Assembly (NCBI RefSeq): GCF_020510425.1
Contig: NZ_JAHBAH010000001.1
Coordinates: forward strand, 682,001 to 746,000
Source of the DNA: Quatrionicoccus australiensis
GTDB lineage: Bacteria; Pseudomonadota; Gammaproteobacteria; Burkholderiales; Rhodocyclaceae
Length of the DNA stretch: 64,000 nucleotides
Reading direction: 5' to 3'
Shown: positions 17,495 to 25,995 of the stretch, piece after piece
How the letters are laid out: each line of letters starts with the position of its first letter
How positions within the stretch are numbered: the first letter of the stretch is position 1
Notes under the pieces: generated by a model
What the model was told of the DNA's origin: nothing
Seen by the model: only the letters and a program-made list of their open reading frames with translations
Databases searched by the model: none
Program-made: the position numbers and the translations under genes

Positions 17495-18550
17495 TCAAAC
17501 CCGCTTGAACAGCGGACTCCGCACCTGTTGCGCATCGGCGGCCGAGAAGAACTTTTCGGTGTAGATGTCGCGTTCGAACAGGCGGCCCTGCATCAGGGTG
17601 GTGATGCAGGCTTCGATCATGACCGGCGGGCCGCACAGGTAGGCTTTGCGGTCGCGGAAGTCGTTGTCGAAATGCGCCTTGGCGGCGTCGTGGACGAAAC
17701 CGCGGAAGCCGGTCCAGCCGCTGTCGGCCGGCTCGTCGTTCAAGGCCGGAACGTAGCTGAAGTTCGGGTATTTGGCGGCCAGGTCGAGGAATTCCTGGTG
17801 GTAGTAAAGCTCGCCCTGGTTGCGCGCGCCGTAGACCAGCGTGATCGGCAGGTCGCTGCCCTCTTCCAGCAGATCGAGGATCATCGAACGCGGGCTGGAC
17901 AGGCCGGAGCCGCCGGCCATGAACAGGGACGGCACGTTGGCCGACTTGTGCACGAAGAAGCGCCCGTAGGGGCCGGAAACGGTGATCTTGTCGCCAACCT
18001 TGAGTTCGTTGTGGATCCAGGTGGTGCCGACGCCGCCGGGCACGATGCGGATGTTGAGTTCGATCTCGTCACCGGTCGACGGCGAATTGGCGAGCGAAAA
18101 GGCGCGGTGGCCCAGATCGTTCGGCAGGTTGAAATTGACGTACTGGCCGGCCTGGAAATCGAGCGCTTCGTCGAGCTTGAGCCAGATGCCCTTGATGGTC
18201 GGCGTCAGGTTCTCGATGCGGCTGACCACGCCGGGGAAGTCCTTGACCGGAATGTCGCGCGCGTCCTCATCGACTTCCATCTCGACTTCGATGGCGGTGT
18301 CGGCTTCGAGCGTGGCGCAGCAGGCCAGGGCCTTGCCCTCTTCGCGCTCGTAGTCCATCAGCGCGAAGCTCGATGAATTCTGGTGGTCGACTTCGCCGTC
18401 GGTAATGCACACCTTGCAGGTGGCGCAGTAGCCCTGGCCGCAGGCGTGCGGCAGGTAGATGCCGGCGCGCAGCGCGGCGTCGAGGATGGTCTGGCCGTCC
18501 TCGACCTCGATGGTCCGGCCGAGCGGCTCGATACTCAGTTCGTAGCTCAT
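17495..18550 (-). CDS. dmpP: Phenol hydroxylase reductase component
   Basis: A 351-residue NADH-dependent electron-transfer flavoprotein. Residues 1-95 are a plant-type [2Fe-2S] ferredoxin domain (ACGQGYCATCKVC plus the later CC). FAD-binding (RAFSLANSP) and NAD-binding (AGGSGLSSPRSM, YLCGPPVMIEA) motifs follow. It passes electrons to the diiron oxygenase encoded at 19024-20568. It is the last gene of a dmpKLMNOP-type operon in the usual order, and its length is that of the family. Confidence 0.95.
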   Translation of the reverse strand: MSYELSIEPLGRTIEVEDGQTILDAALRAGIYLPHACGQGYCATCKVCITDGEVDHQNSSSFALMDYEREEGKALACCATLEADTAIEVEMEVDEDARDIPVKDFPGVVSRIENLTPTIKGIWLKLDEALDFQAGQYVNFNLPNDLGHRAFSLANSPSTGDEIELNIRIVPGGVGTTWIHNELKVGDKITVSGPYGRFFVHKSANVPSLFMAGGSGLSSPRSMILDLLEEGSDLPITLVYGARNQGELYYHQEFLDLAAKYPNFSYVPALNDEPADSGWTGFRGFVHDAAKAHFDNDFRDRKAYLCGPPVMIEACITTLMQGRLFERDIYTEKFFSAADAQQVRSPLFKRV

Positions 18551-18639
18551 TTTTTTCAGGATCCAGTTGTTAGGATCGGGGATCGAGCAAAGGCACTGTC
18601 GGGGCCACTCGATCCTCGATCCTGATAGCTAATAGCTCA

Positions 18640-19002
18640 TCAATAGCCGGTACCGGCAATGCCATCCAGGCCCGGTGTGCGGAAGCGGATCAGATCCTTG
18701 TGGCCGATGCCGTTTTCCTTGAGGCTCTTGTTGCGATCCGGCGTGAAGGGCGTGTTGCCGTTCTGCCAGACGACCGTGTTCCAGTCGATCTGCTTCCAGT
18801 CCGGGTGGTAGCTGAAGCAGTCGGTCATGTACTGGTCGATGATCACCGAGAACAGCGTTTCCGGCGGCAGTGCGAGCACGAAGGGACGCGAGAACATGCG
18901 GTGACGTTCCCAGTTCACGTACAGCAACTGGCGGCCCTTGTAGTTCTCGACGGCATCGCGCGACTTCACTTCGTAGGGCGCGAGGGTTTTCAACATGGTC
19001 AT
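18640..19002 (-). CDS. dmpO: Phenol hydroxylase gamma subunit (P4 component)
   Basis: A 120-residue small subunit of the phenol hydroxylase. It contains sequence typical of DmpO/PhyE, such as KGRQLLYVNWERHRMFSRPF, and has no cofactor motif, consistent with a structural role in the (alpha beta gamma)2 oxygenase. The gap of 89 bases to dmpP is the longest in the operon. A second ATG two codons in could also serve as start. Confidence 0.93.
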   Translation of the reverse strand: MTMLKTLAPYEVKSRDAVENYKGRQLLYVNWERHRMFSRPFVLALPPETLFSVIIDQYMTDCFSYHPDWKQIDWNTVVWQNGNTPFTPDRNKSLKENGIGHKDLIRFRTPGLDGIAGTGY

Positions 19003-19023
19003 GGCGATTTCCTTCCTTTGTCC

Positions 19024-20568
19024 TTAGTTCTTGGTGGCCTGCTCGCGCCAGGCGGCAAAGTTCTTCTGGTCCTCGGAACCGTTGAAGTCGCCGAGCGCGC
19101 GCTTGTCGAGCTTCCAGTAGTCGAGCATGTTCTGGCCCGGCTTGAAGTCGGCGGCATTGACGTCGGTGCCTTCCGGCTCGCAGTTACCCTGCAGCACCTG
19201 GTGCGAGGAAATGAAGGTCTGGATGTACTTCTCCGGCTCGTTGTCGAAGATTTCCTTGCAGTGATCGGAACAGGTGTGGAACTTCTCGCCCTGGTAGATC
19301 GATTCGCGGAAACACATTTCCATGGGATCGCCCGGCTCGTTGAACTTCATGGTGCTGACGCAGACCTGGCAGTTCATCGGCGCCGTCTTGTTGTCGAAGC
19401 GGTTGCCGGCCTTTTCCTGCGCGTCGAGATGCTCGAGCACCGGACGGTAGTACTTGTCGAAGGTGTTCGGGTACTTCTCGGACAGCCAGTCCATTTCGTC
19501 CGGCGTCGGAATCCAGGTGTGGAAGGGCGTCGCCTGCGGCTTCATGTAGAAACCGATCCACGACTGGTGGGTGACGTGTTCTTTTTCCTCGATGGTCTGG
19601 CCGAAGCACTTCGGAATGGTGATGCCGTAACGGGCGAGGTCCTTGAACAGCGCGCCGCCGTTTTCCTCAACGTACATTTCCCAGGCTTCCTTGAAGCTCA
19701 TGATGCGCTTGGGCAGCATGTAATCCATCATCATGCCGACAGAAGCGAGCTTGCGCGTGCCGCGCCAGGTCCATTTGTCGATCCAGCGCTGGACGATGGG
19801 CAGGTTGTCCGGATCCTGTTCGAGCATGAACTTGATGCACTCAAGGCCGAGCGTCATGTGACGCGCTTCATCGGACTGCGCAGAGAAGCCGACGGTCATC
19901 GCCGCCATGTCGCCGTTGTAGGCGGCACCGGAAATAAAGGGCACGAACAGGATGTTGGTCAGCACGTATTCGAAGGCGAAGCCGATGGCGACCATGAATT
20001 CGAACGGGCCGGCGGTGATCGCGTCGTCGAAGAAGGACTTGCCGTCCGACAGGTACCACATGCGGGATTGTTGATGGGCGAATTCGTCCATCCCGTTGTA
20101 GTACTTGTTGTAGTTCGAGATCGAGTGGATCTGCGTCTGGAAGTGACGGTACTCGTCGACCGCCTGCATCTGGCAGGCGACGCGCGGACCGGCGCCGTTC
20201 ATCTGCCGGCCCATCATCGAGAAGCCACGGGCAGCCATCAGTTCGAGCGGCGGTGTCGAGCCGAGGAAGAGCTTGAGCACGTTGATGTAACGGGCATCGG
20301 TGACCGACAGGTGGCCGTTGTTCTGGTTGAAGCCGTCGAGGATGGCGTACAGCTTGCGCTCCTTCTCGGCCTGGTACTTCCAGTAGGCGTCCATGGTCAG
20401 GCGGAACGGATCTTCCCACTTGTCCCAGTCGTGAATCTTGATGCCCTCGTAGGTCGTCTGCGGGAAGACCTTGTCCATCGGCTGGTAGGTCGTGTCCCAC
20501 GCGAGATCGCGGGTCATCAGGCTGTAGCGCTCTTTGAGGCCGAGCTTCTTGGCAACTTTCATATCCAT
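19024..20568 (-). CDS. dmpN: Phenol hydroxylase alpha subunit (diiron oxygenase)
   Basis: A 514-residue catalytic subunit that hydroxylates phenol to catechol with O2. The two iron-binding ExxH motifs of the bacterial multicomponent monooxygenase four-helix bundle are visible (DEYRHFQ near residue 140 and SDEARHMT near 235). A YHS-like region with CQVC and CSDHCKEIFDNEPEKY lies in the C-terminal third. The alpha and beta subunits (331-codon gene at 20874) form the oxygenase core. Confidence 0.96.
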   Translation of the reverse strand: MDMKVAKKLGLKERYSLMTRDLAWDTTYQPMDKVFPQTTYEGIKIHDWDKWEDPFRLTMDAYWKYQAEKERKLYAILDGFNQNNGHLSVTDARYINVLKLFLGSTPPLELMAARGFSMMGRQMNGAGPRVACQMQAVDEYRHFQTQIHSISNYNKYYNGMDEFAHQQSRMWYLSDGKSFFDDAITAGPFEFMVAIGFAFEYVLTNILFVPFISGAAYNGDMAAMTVGFSAQSDEARHMTLGLECIKFMLEQDPDNLPIVQRWIDKWTWRGTRKLASVGMMMDYMLPKRIMSFKEAWEMYVEENGGALFKDLARYGITIPKCFGQTIEEKEHVTHQSWIGFYMKPQATPFHTWIPTPDEMDWLSEKYPNTFDKYYRPVLEHLDAQEKAGNRFDNKTAPMNCQVCVSTMKFNEPGDPMEMCFRESIYQGEKFHTCSDHCKEIFDNEPEKYIQTFISSHQVLQGNCEPEGTDVNAADFKPGQNMLDYWKLDKRALGDFNGSEDQKNFAAWREQATKN

Positions 20569-20593
20569 GGTGTTCTCTCCTTGGGGGCCGGAA

Positions 20594-20863
20594 TCAGGAA
20601 TTCCAGCTCAGGGTGAATTCGTCGTCGGTCTCGTCGAGGTGACCGGAAATGGTGATCAGGTGCAGTTGCAGTTCCTGCAGGTCGAACTCGCGGCCCATCT
20701 TTTCCTCGACCGTCTCGCGCTTGATGACGAGGCGGTTCGGCACGTCGATCTTCACCATCGACGGCTGGTCGACGACCATGGCGCCCGGATTGTCTTCAAG
20801 GATGGCCTCGACGATGCAGCGGGAGTCGTCGTTCTTCTGGAATGCGATAAATGCGTTGGACAT
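20594..20863 (-). CDS. dmpM: Phenol hydroxylase regulatory (effector) protein
   Basis: An 89-residue cofactor-free effector of the MmoB/DmpM family, started at MSNAFIAFQ, since the upstream extension has no family similarity. It contains the conserved EDNPGAMVVDQPSMVKI region. It binds the oxygenase and is needed for turnover. The gene sits between the beta and alpha subunit genes, as in the dmp operon. Confidence 0.94.
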   Translation of the reverse strand: MSNAFIAFQKNDDSRCIVEAILEDNPGAMVVDQPSMVKIDVPNRLVIKRETVEEKMGREFDLQELQLHLITISGHLDETDDEFTLSWNS

Positions 20864-20873
20864 GCGACTTCCT

Positions 20874-21866
20874 TTACAGGGTGATGCCGGCCTTGGCGGC
20901 GCGGGCATTCAGGTTCTGGACCAGTTCGTCCAGGATGGCATCGGCTTCGCCGCCGAAGGCGAGCACGGCAACCGGCTTGATCGCCTTCAGGGCACGTTCG
21001 CGCCAGTGCTTGATCCACTCGGCCAGTTGCGCCTTGTTGCCGGCGTTCTCGGCGGCGGTCACCTTGAGGATGGAATCCAGCCACTTGGTGGTTTCGCCGA
21101 ACCATTCGCGCTGGAAGCGGGTCAGCATCGAGAAGACCGGGCTGTAGGCGGCGTTGAGCTTTTCGTTGTAGCGCTCGAAGATCAGCGGATAGAGCAGGCC
21201 TTCGAGGGCGAAGTCCTGGGCGACGAGGACTTCGAACCAGTCCTTTTCGACCATCAGATCTTCGACGTAGCGGCGCATTTCCTGCCATTCGGCACCTTCC
21301 AGCCAGGCGGTCTTGGCGGCGGTCAGCGCATCCAGATCGTTGAAGGCAAGGCCGAGACGGCTGGTGTATTGGGCGACGCCGAGCTGGTCCATCGAGGCGT
21401 AGCAGGTGGCCTGCGAAATGGCGATGCCGTAGCCGTAGGAGGAAACGTAAGCCTTGTTCAGGTTCGAGGCCCAGGCGACATGGCGCAGCGGCAGGAAGAC
21501 CTTGAGGGCTTCTTCCTTGCCGGCAGCCGGATAGGCGGCGGCGAGACCGAGTTCATCAACCAGATCGAAGTCGCCTTCGGCGATTTCCTGCATCTTGCCG
21601 CGTGCCAGCGTCCAGGCGCCGTAGTAGTACTGACGCGGATCCTTGAGCGCGTACCAGTCCTTCATCGTGACCTTGGTGCGGGTCTCGTCGAAGATTTCGT
21701 ACTGCGGCTCCCAGGTCGGGCGGTAGTGATAGTTCTCGACCGGTTGCAGGTCCATGGTGGCTTCCATGTAGCGCGAAGCCGGCTTGTCGGCGCCCATGCG
21801 GCGGGCCAGGTGGCCAAAGGTCTGGCGCAGCGGTGTGATGCTGACCGTCCTCAAATCAATTGCCAT
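20874..21866 (-). CDS. dmpL: Phenol hydroxylase beta subunit
   Basis: A 330-residue non-iron-binding paralogue of the alpha subunit, started at MAIDLRTVSITP. It has the helical ferritin-like scaffold with typical DmpL segments (RPTWEPQYEIFDETRT, WYALKDPRQYYYGAW) but lacks the ExxH pairs of the catalytic subunit. It precedes dmpM by ten bases. Confidence 0.95.
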   Translation of the reverse strand: MAIDLRTVSITPLRQTFGHLARRMGADKPASRYMEATMDLQPVENYHYRPTWEPQYEIFDETRTKVTMKDWYALKDPRQYYYGAWTLARGKMQEIAEGDFDLVDELGLAAAYPAAGKEEALKVFLPLRHVAWASNLNKAYVSSYGYGIAISQATCYASMDQLGVAQYTSRLGLAFNDLDALTAAKTAWLEGAEWQEMRRYVEDLMVEKDWFEVLVAQDFALEGLLYPLIFERYNEKLNAAYSPVFSMLTRFQREWFGETTKWLDSILKVTAAENAGNKAQLAEWIKHWRERALKAIKPVAVLAFGGEADAILDELVQNLNARAAKAGITL

Positions 21867-21926
21867 GTTTGTCTCCTGAAAATACTGAAAATGGAACGGT
21901 CGACCGCTCCGGAAAGGCAAAAACCC

Positions 21927-22193
21927 TTAGCGGAAACGCTGATGCGTTGCCTGGTGCAGGTTCCAGTGGAAGTCGGCGTCGGCCGCCTCGGCGTCGAAAG
22001 CGACGGCGGGCGCTGCGCTCAAAAGCTCGACCTGGTTGTTCGCGCAGAACTCGTCGAAAGCCGCCTTGGGCATGACCAGCTCGACCGCAACATCGGGATC
22101 GCCGACGGCGAACTCGAATTCGATCAAGCCGTTGGCCCGGGTGCGCATGACGCGCACGAACTTGCGCGTGATGTCGAAACTGCCTGTCGCCAT
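21927..22193 (-). CDS. dmpK: Phenol hydroxylase assembly protein
   Basis: An 88-residue small protein, first of the phenol hydroxylase operon. DmpK-type proteins are needed for assembly or iron loading of the oxygenase and are not part of the final enzyme. Recognisable features are the RKFVRVMRTRANGLIEFEFA start and position. The gap to dmpL contains a GTCGAC palindrome at 21899-21904. The 22194-22323 leader has no visible -24/-12 element, unlike the DmpR-controlled operons. Confidence 0.9.
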   Translation of the reverse strand: MATGSFDITRKFVRVMRTRANGLIEFEFAVGDPDVAVELVMPKAAFDEFCANNQVELLSAAPAVAFDAEAADADFHWNLHQATHQRFR

Positions 22194-22323
22194 GTCGTCT
22201 CACTCCTCATTTTTTTACTGCCCTGAGAGCAGCTATCTGATGAGACGTATTAAATCTTTTACTAAGATATTAATGAATGGACGTTTGGGGAAATGACTTG
22301 TACTTTTCGTAACCGGGAATGGA

Positions 22324-23238
22324 TCAGCCCTGCCCGGCAAGGCGGAACTGGCTGGGCGGCGTGCCGGTGCGCTTGGTGAAGAAGCGCGAGAAATAGGCCG
22401 GGTCGGCAAAACCGAGCTGGTAGCTGATCTCGCTGACCGGCACCGCCGAGAACAGCAGCAGCCGGCGCGCCTCCTGCAGCAGGCGCTCGTGCACGACTTC
22501 CTTGGACGGCCGCTCGGCCATGCGCCGGCAGATATCGTTGAGGCGCGCCTCGGTAATCAGCAGGCGGCCGGCGTAGTCGGTCAGGGTCAGGTGGTCGCGG
22601 AAATGCGCCTCGACCAGGTCGCAGAAACTGAGGAACAGGCGCAGGTCCTCGCTGCGTTCCGGGCGCTGCGCCGCGGCCGGTTCATGCGCCAGCAGCAGGC
22701 GGCTCAAATGGATGAAGGCGCTTTCGCCAAGCGCCCGCAGCAATGCGGAATGCCCCTTCGCGTCGCGATCCGCCTCGCGTTGCAGCAGTTCGACGGTCTG
22801 CACCAGCGCCGCAAAATCCTCGCCACTCGCCGCCGGCAGACTGGCCAGCTCGATGAAGGCCGCCTCGCGCAGCAAGGCATCCGGCCACTGACCGGGCATG
22901 CCGCGATACCAGCTGCGCACGACTTCCTGACGCACGGTCAGCACATGGCCGTCGGTATCTTCCTCGGAGTAGAAGGAATGTGGAATGGTCGGCGGCGTGA
23001 AGATCAGCAGCGGCGCCGCGCCGCCATAGACCTGGCCGTCGAGATTGAGGCGGATGCTGCCCTTGACCAGGATATGTACCTGGTAGAAGCAGTAATGCCG
23101 GTGCGGCGGCGTGTTGCGTCCGAAAAACTGGGCGAGGCGGCCGAAGGTCTCGTAATGGATCTCGCACTCGGGATCGCGCTGGTCGTACACCCGGCCGATA
23201 TGGATATCGGGAATTGCCTGCACGGGAGCTACGGTCAT
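22324..23238 (-). CDS. AraC-family regulator, HpaA/PobR-like
   Basis: About 304 residues from the ATG that follows an AGGTGG ribosome site; an in-frame start 60 bases upstream is possible. The N-terminal cupin sensor has a HRHYCFYQVHILVKG stretch and the C-terminal HTH pair includes LLITEARLNDICRRM and ISYQLGFADPAYFSRFF. It resembles HpaA, which activates 4-hydroxyphenylacetate catabolism in response to aromatic effectors. It lies directly before the phenol hydroxylase operon on the same strand, so it is a likely activator of that operon; DmpR, the usual sigma-54 activator, is absent. Confidence 0.85.
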   Translation of the reverse strand: MTVAPVQAIPDIHIGRVYDQRDPECEIHYETFGRLAQFFGRNTPPHRHYCFYQVHILVKGSIRLNLDGQVYGGAAPLLIFTPPTIPHSFYSEEDTDGHVLTVRQEVVRSWYRGMPGQWPDALLREAAFIELASLPAASGEDFAALVQTVELLQREADRDAKGHSALLRALGESAFIHLSRLLLAHEPAAAQRPERSEDLRLFLSFCDLVEAHFRDHLTLTDYAGRLLITEARLNDICRRMAERPSKEVVHERLLQEARRLLLFSAVPVSEISYQLGFADPAYFSRFFTKRTGTPPSQFRLAGQG

Positions 23239-23390
23239 GGTCACCACCTGGGTCAAATTACGGAACGCTTGCCGACCGCGGGCCGGGAATTGATTCAATC
23301 ACTAACATATTAAGCAGTCAACTGGTATCATCCGACATATCCAAGCCATAATTACCGCGCCAGCCCCTTTTGCCAAAAGAAGCAGATTCC

Positions 23391-23876
23391 ATGTCCAGCA
23401 AGCTTGCCTACCGCAATCTTCCCCAGCTCTTCCTGAAAGCCCGCGAGGAGCTGCTCTGCCATTTTCGCCCGATCATCAGCCATTTCGGCCTGACCGAACA
23501 GCAATGGCGCATCCTGCGCGCCCTGGCTGAAATGGAGCAACTGGAACCGCGTGAAATCTGCGAGCACTGCCACATTCTCAGCCCGAGCATGACCGGCGTG
23601 CTGTCGCGCATGGAAGAAATGGGCCTGGTCACGCGCAGCCGCGTGCCGGAAGACCAGCGCCGCGTCATCGTGCGCCTGACGCCGAAGAGCGAACGCCTGG
23701 TTTCCGAACTCGGCCCGCTCATCGTCGCCCAGTACAAGATCATCGAACAGGCCTTCGGCCCGGAACTGATCGCCCAGCTTTACGAAGTCATGGACAAGGT
23801 GATCGCCGCCGAACGCGACCCGATTCCGCGCATCAGCCTGCCGGAAAAGCGCGACTGGAGCACCATCGAGTCGTAA
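23391..23876 (+). CDS. MarR-family regulator, HpaR-like
   Basis: A 161-residue winged-helix protein started at MSSKLAYRNLPQ. The sequence (FGLTEQQWRILRAL, ICEHCHILSPSMTGVLSRME, VPEDQRRVIVRLT) matches the HpaR group, which represses homoprotocatechuate degradation genes in enteric bacteria. It is divergent from the HpaA-like gene across about 150 bases. No hpaBCDEFGHI gene is in the window, so it may have been recruited to the phenol hydroxylase, or may control targets elsewhere. Confidence 0.85.
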   Translation: MSSKLAYRNLPQLFLKAREELLCHFRPIISHFGLTEQQWRILRALAEMEQLEPREICEHCHILSPSMTGVLSRMEEMGLVTRSRVPEDQRRVIVRLTPKSERLVSELGPLIVAQYKIIEQAFGPELIAQLYEVMDKVIAAERDPIPRISLPEKRDWSTIES

Positions 23877-23916
23877 CTCCGTCGTAAGTCGCGGCGCGAA
23901 AATCGGCCTGTCTCAA

Positions 23917-23956
23917 CGGTCGACCGGTAAAAACACCCATTTTTGCCGGTCAACCG
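23917..23956. terminator. Long hairpin between convergent genes, built from a GGTCGACC motif
   Basis: Arms CGGTCGACCGGTAAAAA and TTTTTGCCGGTCAACCG pair over 17 positions with two imperfections, around a six-base loop CACCCA. It fills the gap between the convergent marR and SRAP genes and has T runs on each side of the loop rather than beyond the stem. It probably ends transcription from both sides. It is the fullest form of a GTCGAC-containing repeat that recurs in intergenic DNA of this window. Confidence 0.6.
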
Positions 23957-23957
23957 C

Positions 23958-24593
23958 TCAGGCGAAGCGAAAAGCCAGTTGCGGCGAGATTTCCGGCTCG
24001 GGCACGATCTCGCTGAGCAGTGCCGGCGTCTCGATGGACAGGATCTCCGCGAACGCAGCCGCCGGAAACTCCGGGAAATCCGCAAAATCCGCCAGCCAGA
24101 AGCTGGCCGCAAGGCGATTCAGGATGACCGGCAGGCGCCGCCCGCCGACATCGCGCGTCACCAGCGCACAACTCGTCCCGACCTGCGGATGCTCGTCGAA
24201 AACGGCGGCAAAGAGCAGCACCTCGCCGGCCGGATGGCTGAGCCGCAGCTTCTGGCGCTCGCCACGGCCTTGCGTCTGCCAGGTAAAAAAGGCCGTTGCC
24301 GGCACCAGGCAACGCTTGCTGCGCAAGATTTTGCCGTAGAACGGCATCTCGGCCAGCCCCTCGCCGCGCAGACTGAGCACCGGCACCTGCGGATCGAGCG
24401 ACAAAAAACTCCCCATCAGGCCCCAGCGGGCGTTCGCCGCGACATACGCGTCAGCCTCGGCATGCAGCATCAGCACCGAATCGCGCGGGTTCATCTCCGG
24501 TGCCCGCGCGATCTGCTGCGGGCTGACGTGGAGCTTCGGCAGACACTTGCCCAGCCCCCGAGCTTTTACCTTGAGTTCAAATTGACTGCACAT
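23958..24593 (-). CDS. Divergent SRAP-domain (YedK/HMCES-like) protein
   Basis: A 211-residue member of the SOS response-associated peptidase family, which in its active form links its Cys2 to abasic sites in single-stranded DNA. Cys2 is present (MCSQFE). Other hallmark residues are altered: the NAR(S/A)E segment reads LRGEGLAE, the FYEW glutamate is replaced in AFFTWQ, and the H-RMP histidine segment reads GGRRLPVIL. So of the four residues important in YedK only the cysteine is clear. A consensus LexA box sits 21 bases upstream of the start, so the gene is expected to be induced by DNA damage. It may be a non-catalytic or altered-mechanism paralogue. Confidence 0.85.
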   Translation of the reverse strand: MCSQFELKVKARGLGKCLPKLHVSPQQIARAPEMNPRDSVLMLHAEADAYVAANARWGLMGSFLSLDPQVPVLSLRGEGLAEMPFYGKILRSKRCLVPATAFFTWQTQGRGERQKLRLSHPAGEVLLFAAVFDEHPQVGTSCALVTRDVGGRRLPVILNRLAASFWLADFADFPEFPAAAFAEILSIETPALLSEIVPEPEISPQLAFRFA

Positions 24594-24614
24594 GGCTCAA
24601 CCCTGGATGAATTA

Positions 24615-24630
24615 CTGTATGAATATACAG
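24615..24630 (-). promoter_or_regulatory. LexA (SOS) box upstream of the SRAP gene
   Basis: CTGTATGAATATACAG, a perfect CTGT-N8-ACAG palindrome with the AT-rich centre of gammaproteobacterial and betaproteobacterial LexA sites. It lies 21 bases before the SRAP start codon. Confidence 0.85.
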
Positions 24631-24686
24631 CACTCAAACCCGGTTAACAAGCGGCACTGCCAGCGCAGCCCATCCCGCGCCTCGAT

Positions 24687-24869
24687 CTAGGGCCGCTTCT
24701 GCTTGGGCGCAAAGAACTGGCAAAGCTGCCCGGACGACTCGATCACATCGCGCTCCGGCAGACGCCGGCTCTTGAAAGCCAGCGCCCGGCAGCCATAGCG
24801 AAAATTCGGGTCGAAAGTGATGTGGAAATGCTCGCAGGCATTGCAACGTGGCCGGCTGTCAGAAGGCAT
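24687..24869 (-). CDS. Small four-cysteine protein, unknown function
   Basis: A 60-residue protein from MPSDSRPRC; an ATG six codons earlier is possible. It has the pattern CNACEHFHIT-N-GCRAL-N-LCQFF, with CxxC, histidines and two later cysteines, which suggests one zinc site. It is upstream of the SRAP gene on the same strand, but the LexA box between them suggests separate control. I recognise it only as a conserved short hypothetical type. No catalytic motif is visible. Confidence 0.6.
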   Translation of the reverse strand: MPSDSRPRCNACEHFHITFDPNFRYGCRALAFKSRRLPERDVIESSGQLCQFFAPKQKRP

Positions 24870-25036
24870 GGCAATTTCGTCACCCATCGGGATGCAGCGG
24901 CGGAAGAAAAAGAAGGCCTTAGCTTAGCCGATTCCCGACGCCGCGGCAGGCGTGCTGGCTGAGAATCAGGCAGATGCCTGCCCCGCGATGCCTGGCGGGA
25001 TCGGGGAGGCCGGCGCCAGCCAGCCTCCGCGGCGAA

Positions 25037-25972
25037 TTACTCGCCCCCGTTCTGCGACTTCAGGGCAGCCTTCAGAACATCGTCGCCGAGATCGGGGCAG
25101 ACCTTTTCGATGAACGCATGCGCGTAGGTACGCAGGTAGGTGCCGCGCCGCACGGCCAGTCGGGTTGTATTGGCGGGAAAGAGTTCCGGCACCGGCAACA
25201 GGACGAGGTTCCTGTCCTGTTCGGCATCGTAGGCGACCGAGGCAACGATGCCGACGCCCAGTCCGAGGCCGACATAGGTCTTGATCACGTCGGCGTCGAT
25301 GGCCGAGAGCACGATGTCGGGAACGATCCCCGCATCGGCGAAGCCCTTGTCGACATGGGCGCGGCCGGTGAAGCCTTCGTGATAGGTAATGATCGGGTAC
25401 TCGGCCAGCGTTTCCAGCGTAATTTCCGGCACGCTGATCAGCGGATGCCCTTCCGGCACGATCACCGCGTGATGCCAGGAATAGAACGGGAAGGAAGCCA
25501 GCTCCGGAACCTTGTCGAGGGCTTCCGTGGCAATGCCGACGTCGGCCTGGCCGGTCGTCACCAGTTCGGCAATTTCCTTTGGGCTGCCCTGGAGCAGGGT
25601 CAGGTGCACTTTCGGATAGTCGCCCTTGAACCAGCGGATGATCTGGGGCAGCGCGTAGCGGGCCTGGGTGTGGGTCGTGGCGACGACGAAGTGGCCGGTT
25701 TCACGGCTGGCAAACTGGTCGGCGATGCGACGCAGGTTCTGGGTGTCGAGCAGGATGCGCTCGACGACCTCGGAGAGTTCCTTGCCAGGTTCGGTCAGGC
25801 CGAGCAGGCGCTTGCCGCGGCGGATGAAGATCTCGATGCCGAGTTCGTCCTCAAGATCCTTGATGTGCTTGCTGACGCCCGGTTGCGAGGTATAGAGGGC
25901 ATTGGCCACTTCCGTCAGGTTGAAGTCCTGGCGGATGGTTTCCCTGACGATTCTGAGTTGCTGGAAATTCAT
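25037..25972 (-). CDS. cysB: CysB-type LysR-family regulator of sulfur assimilation
   Basis: A 311-residue LysR protein. The N-terminal HTH (FNLTEVANALYTSQPGVSKHIKDLEDELG) is nearly the signature of CysB/Cbl, and the effector domain has TTHTQARY and the late YVGLGLGVGIVASVA. CysB responds to N-acetylserine/O-acetylserine and activates sulfate uptake and cysteine synthesis genes. It follows cysA by 23 bases on the same strand, an arrangement common in betaproteobacteria. Its ligand would be the product of the serine acetyltransferase encoded at 55513-56478. Confidence 0.94.
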   Translation of the reverse strand: MNFQQLRIVRETIRQDFNLTEVANALYTSQPGVSKHIKDLEDELGIEIFIRRGKRLLGLTEPGKELSEVVERILLDTQNLRRIADQFASRETGHFVVATTHTQARYALPQIIRWFKGDYPKVHLTLLQGSPKEIAELVTTGQADVGIATEALDKVPELASFPFYSWHHAVIVPEGHPLISVPEITLETLAEYPIITYHEGFTGRAHVDKGFADAGIVPDIVLSAIDADVIKTYVGLGLGVGIVASVAYDAEQDRNLVLLPVPELFPANTTRLAVRRGTYLRTYAHAFIEKVCPDLGDDVLKAALKSQNGGE

Positions 25973-25995
25973 TTTTCTCTCTCCTGCGGCGGCCC

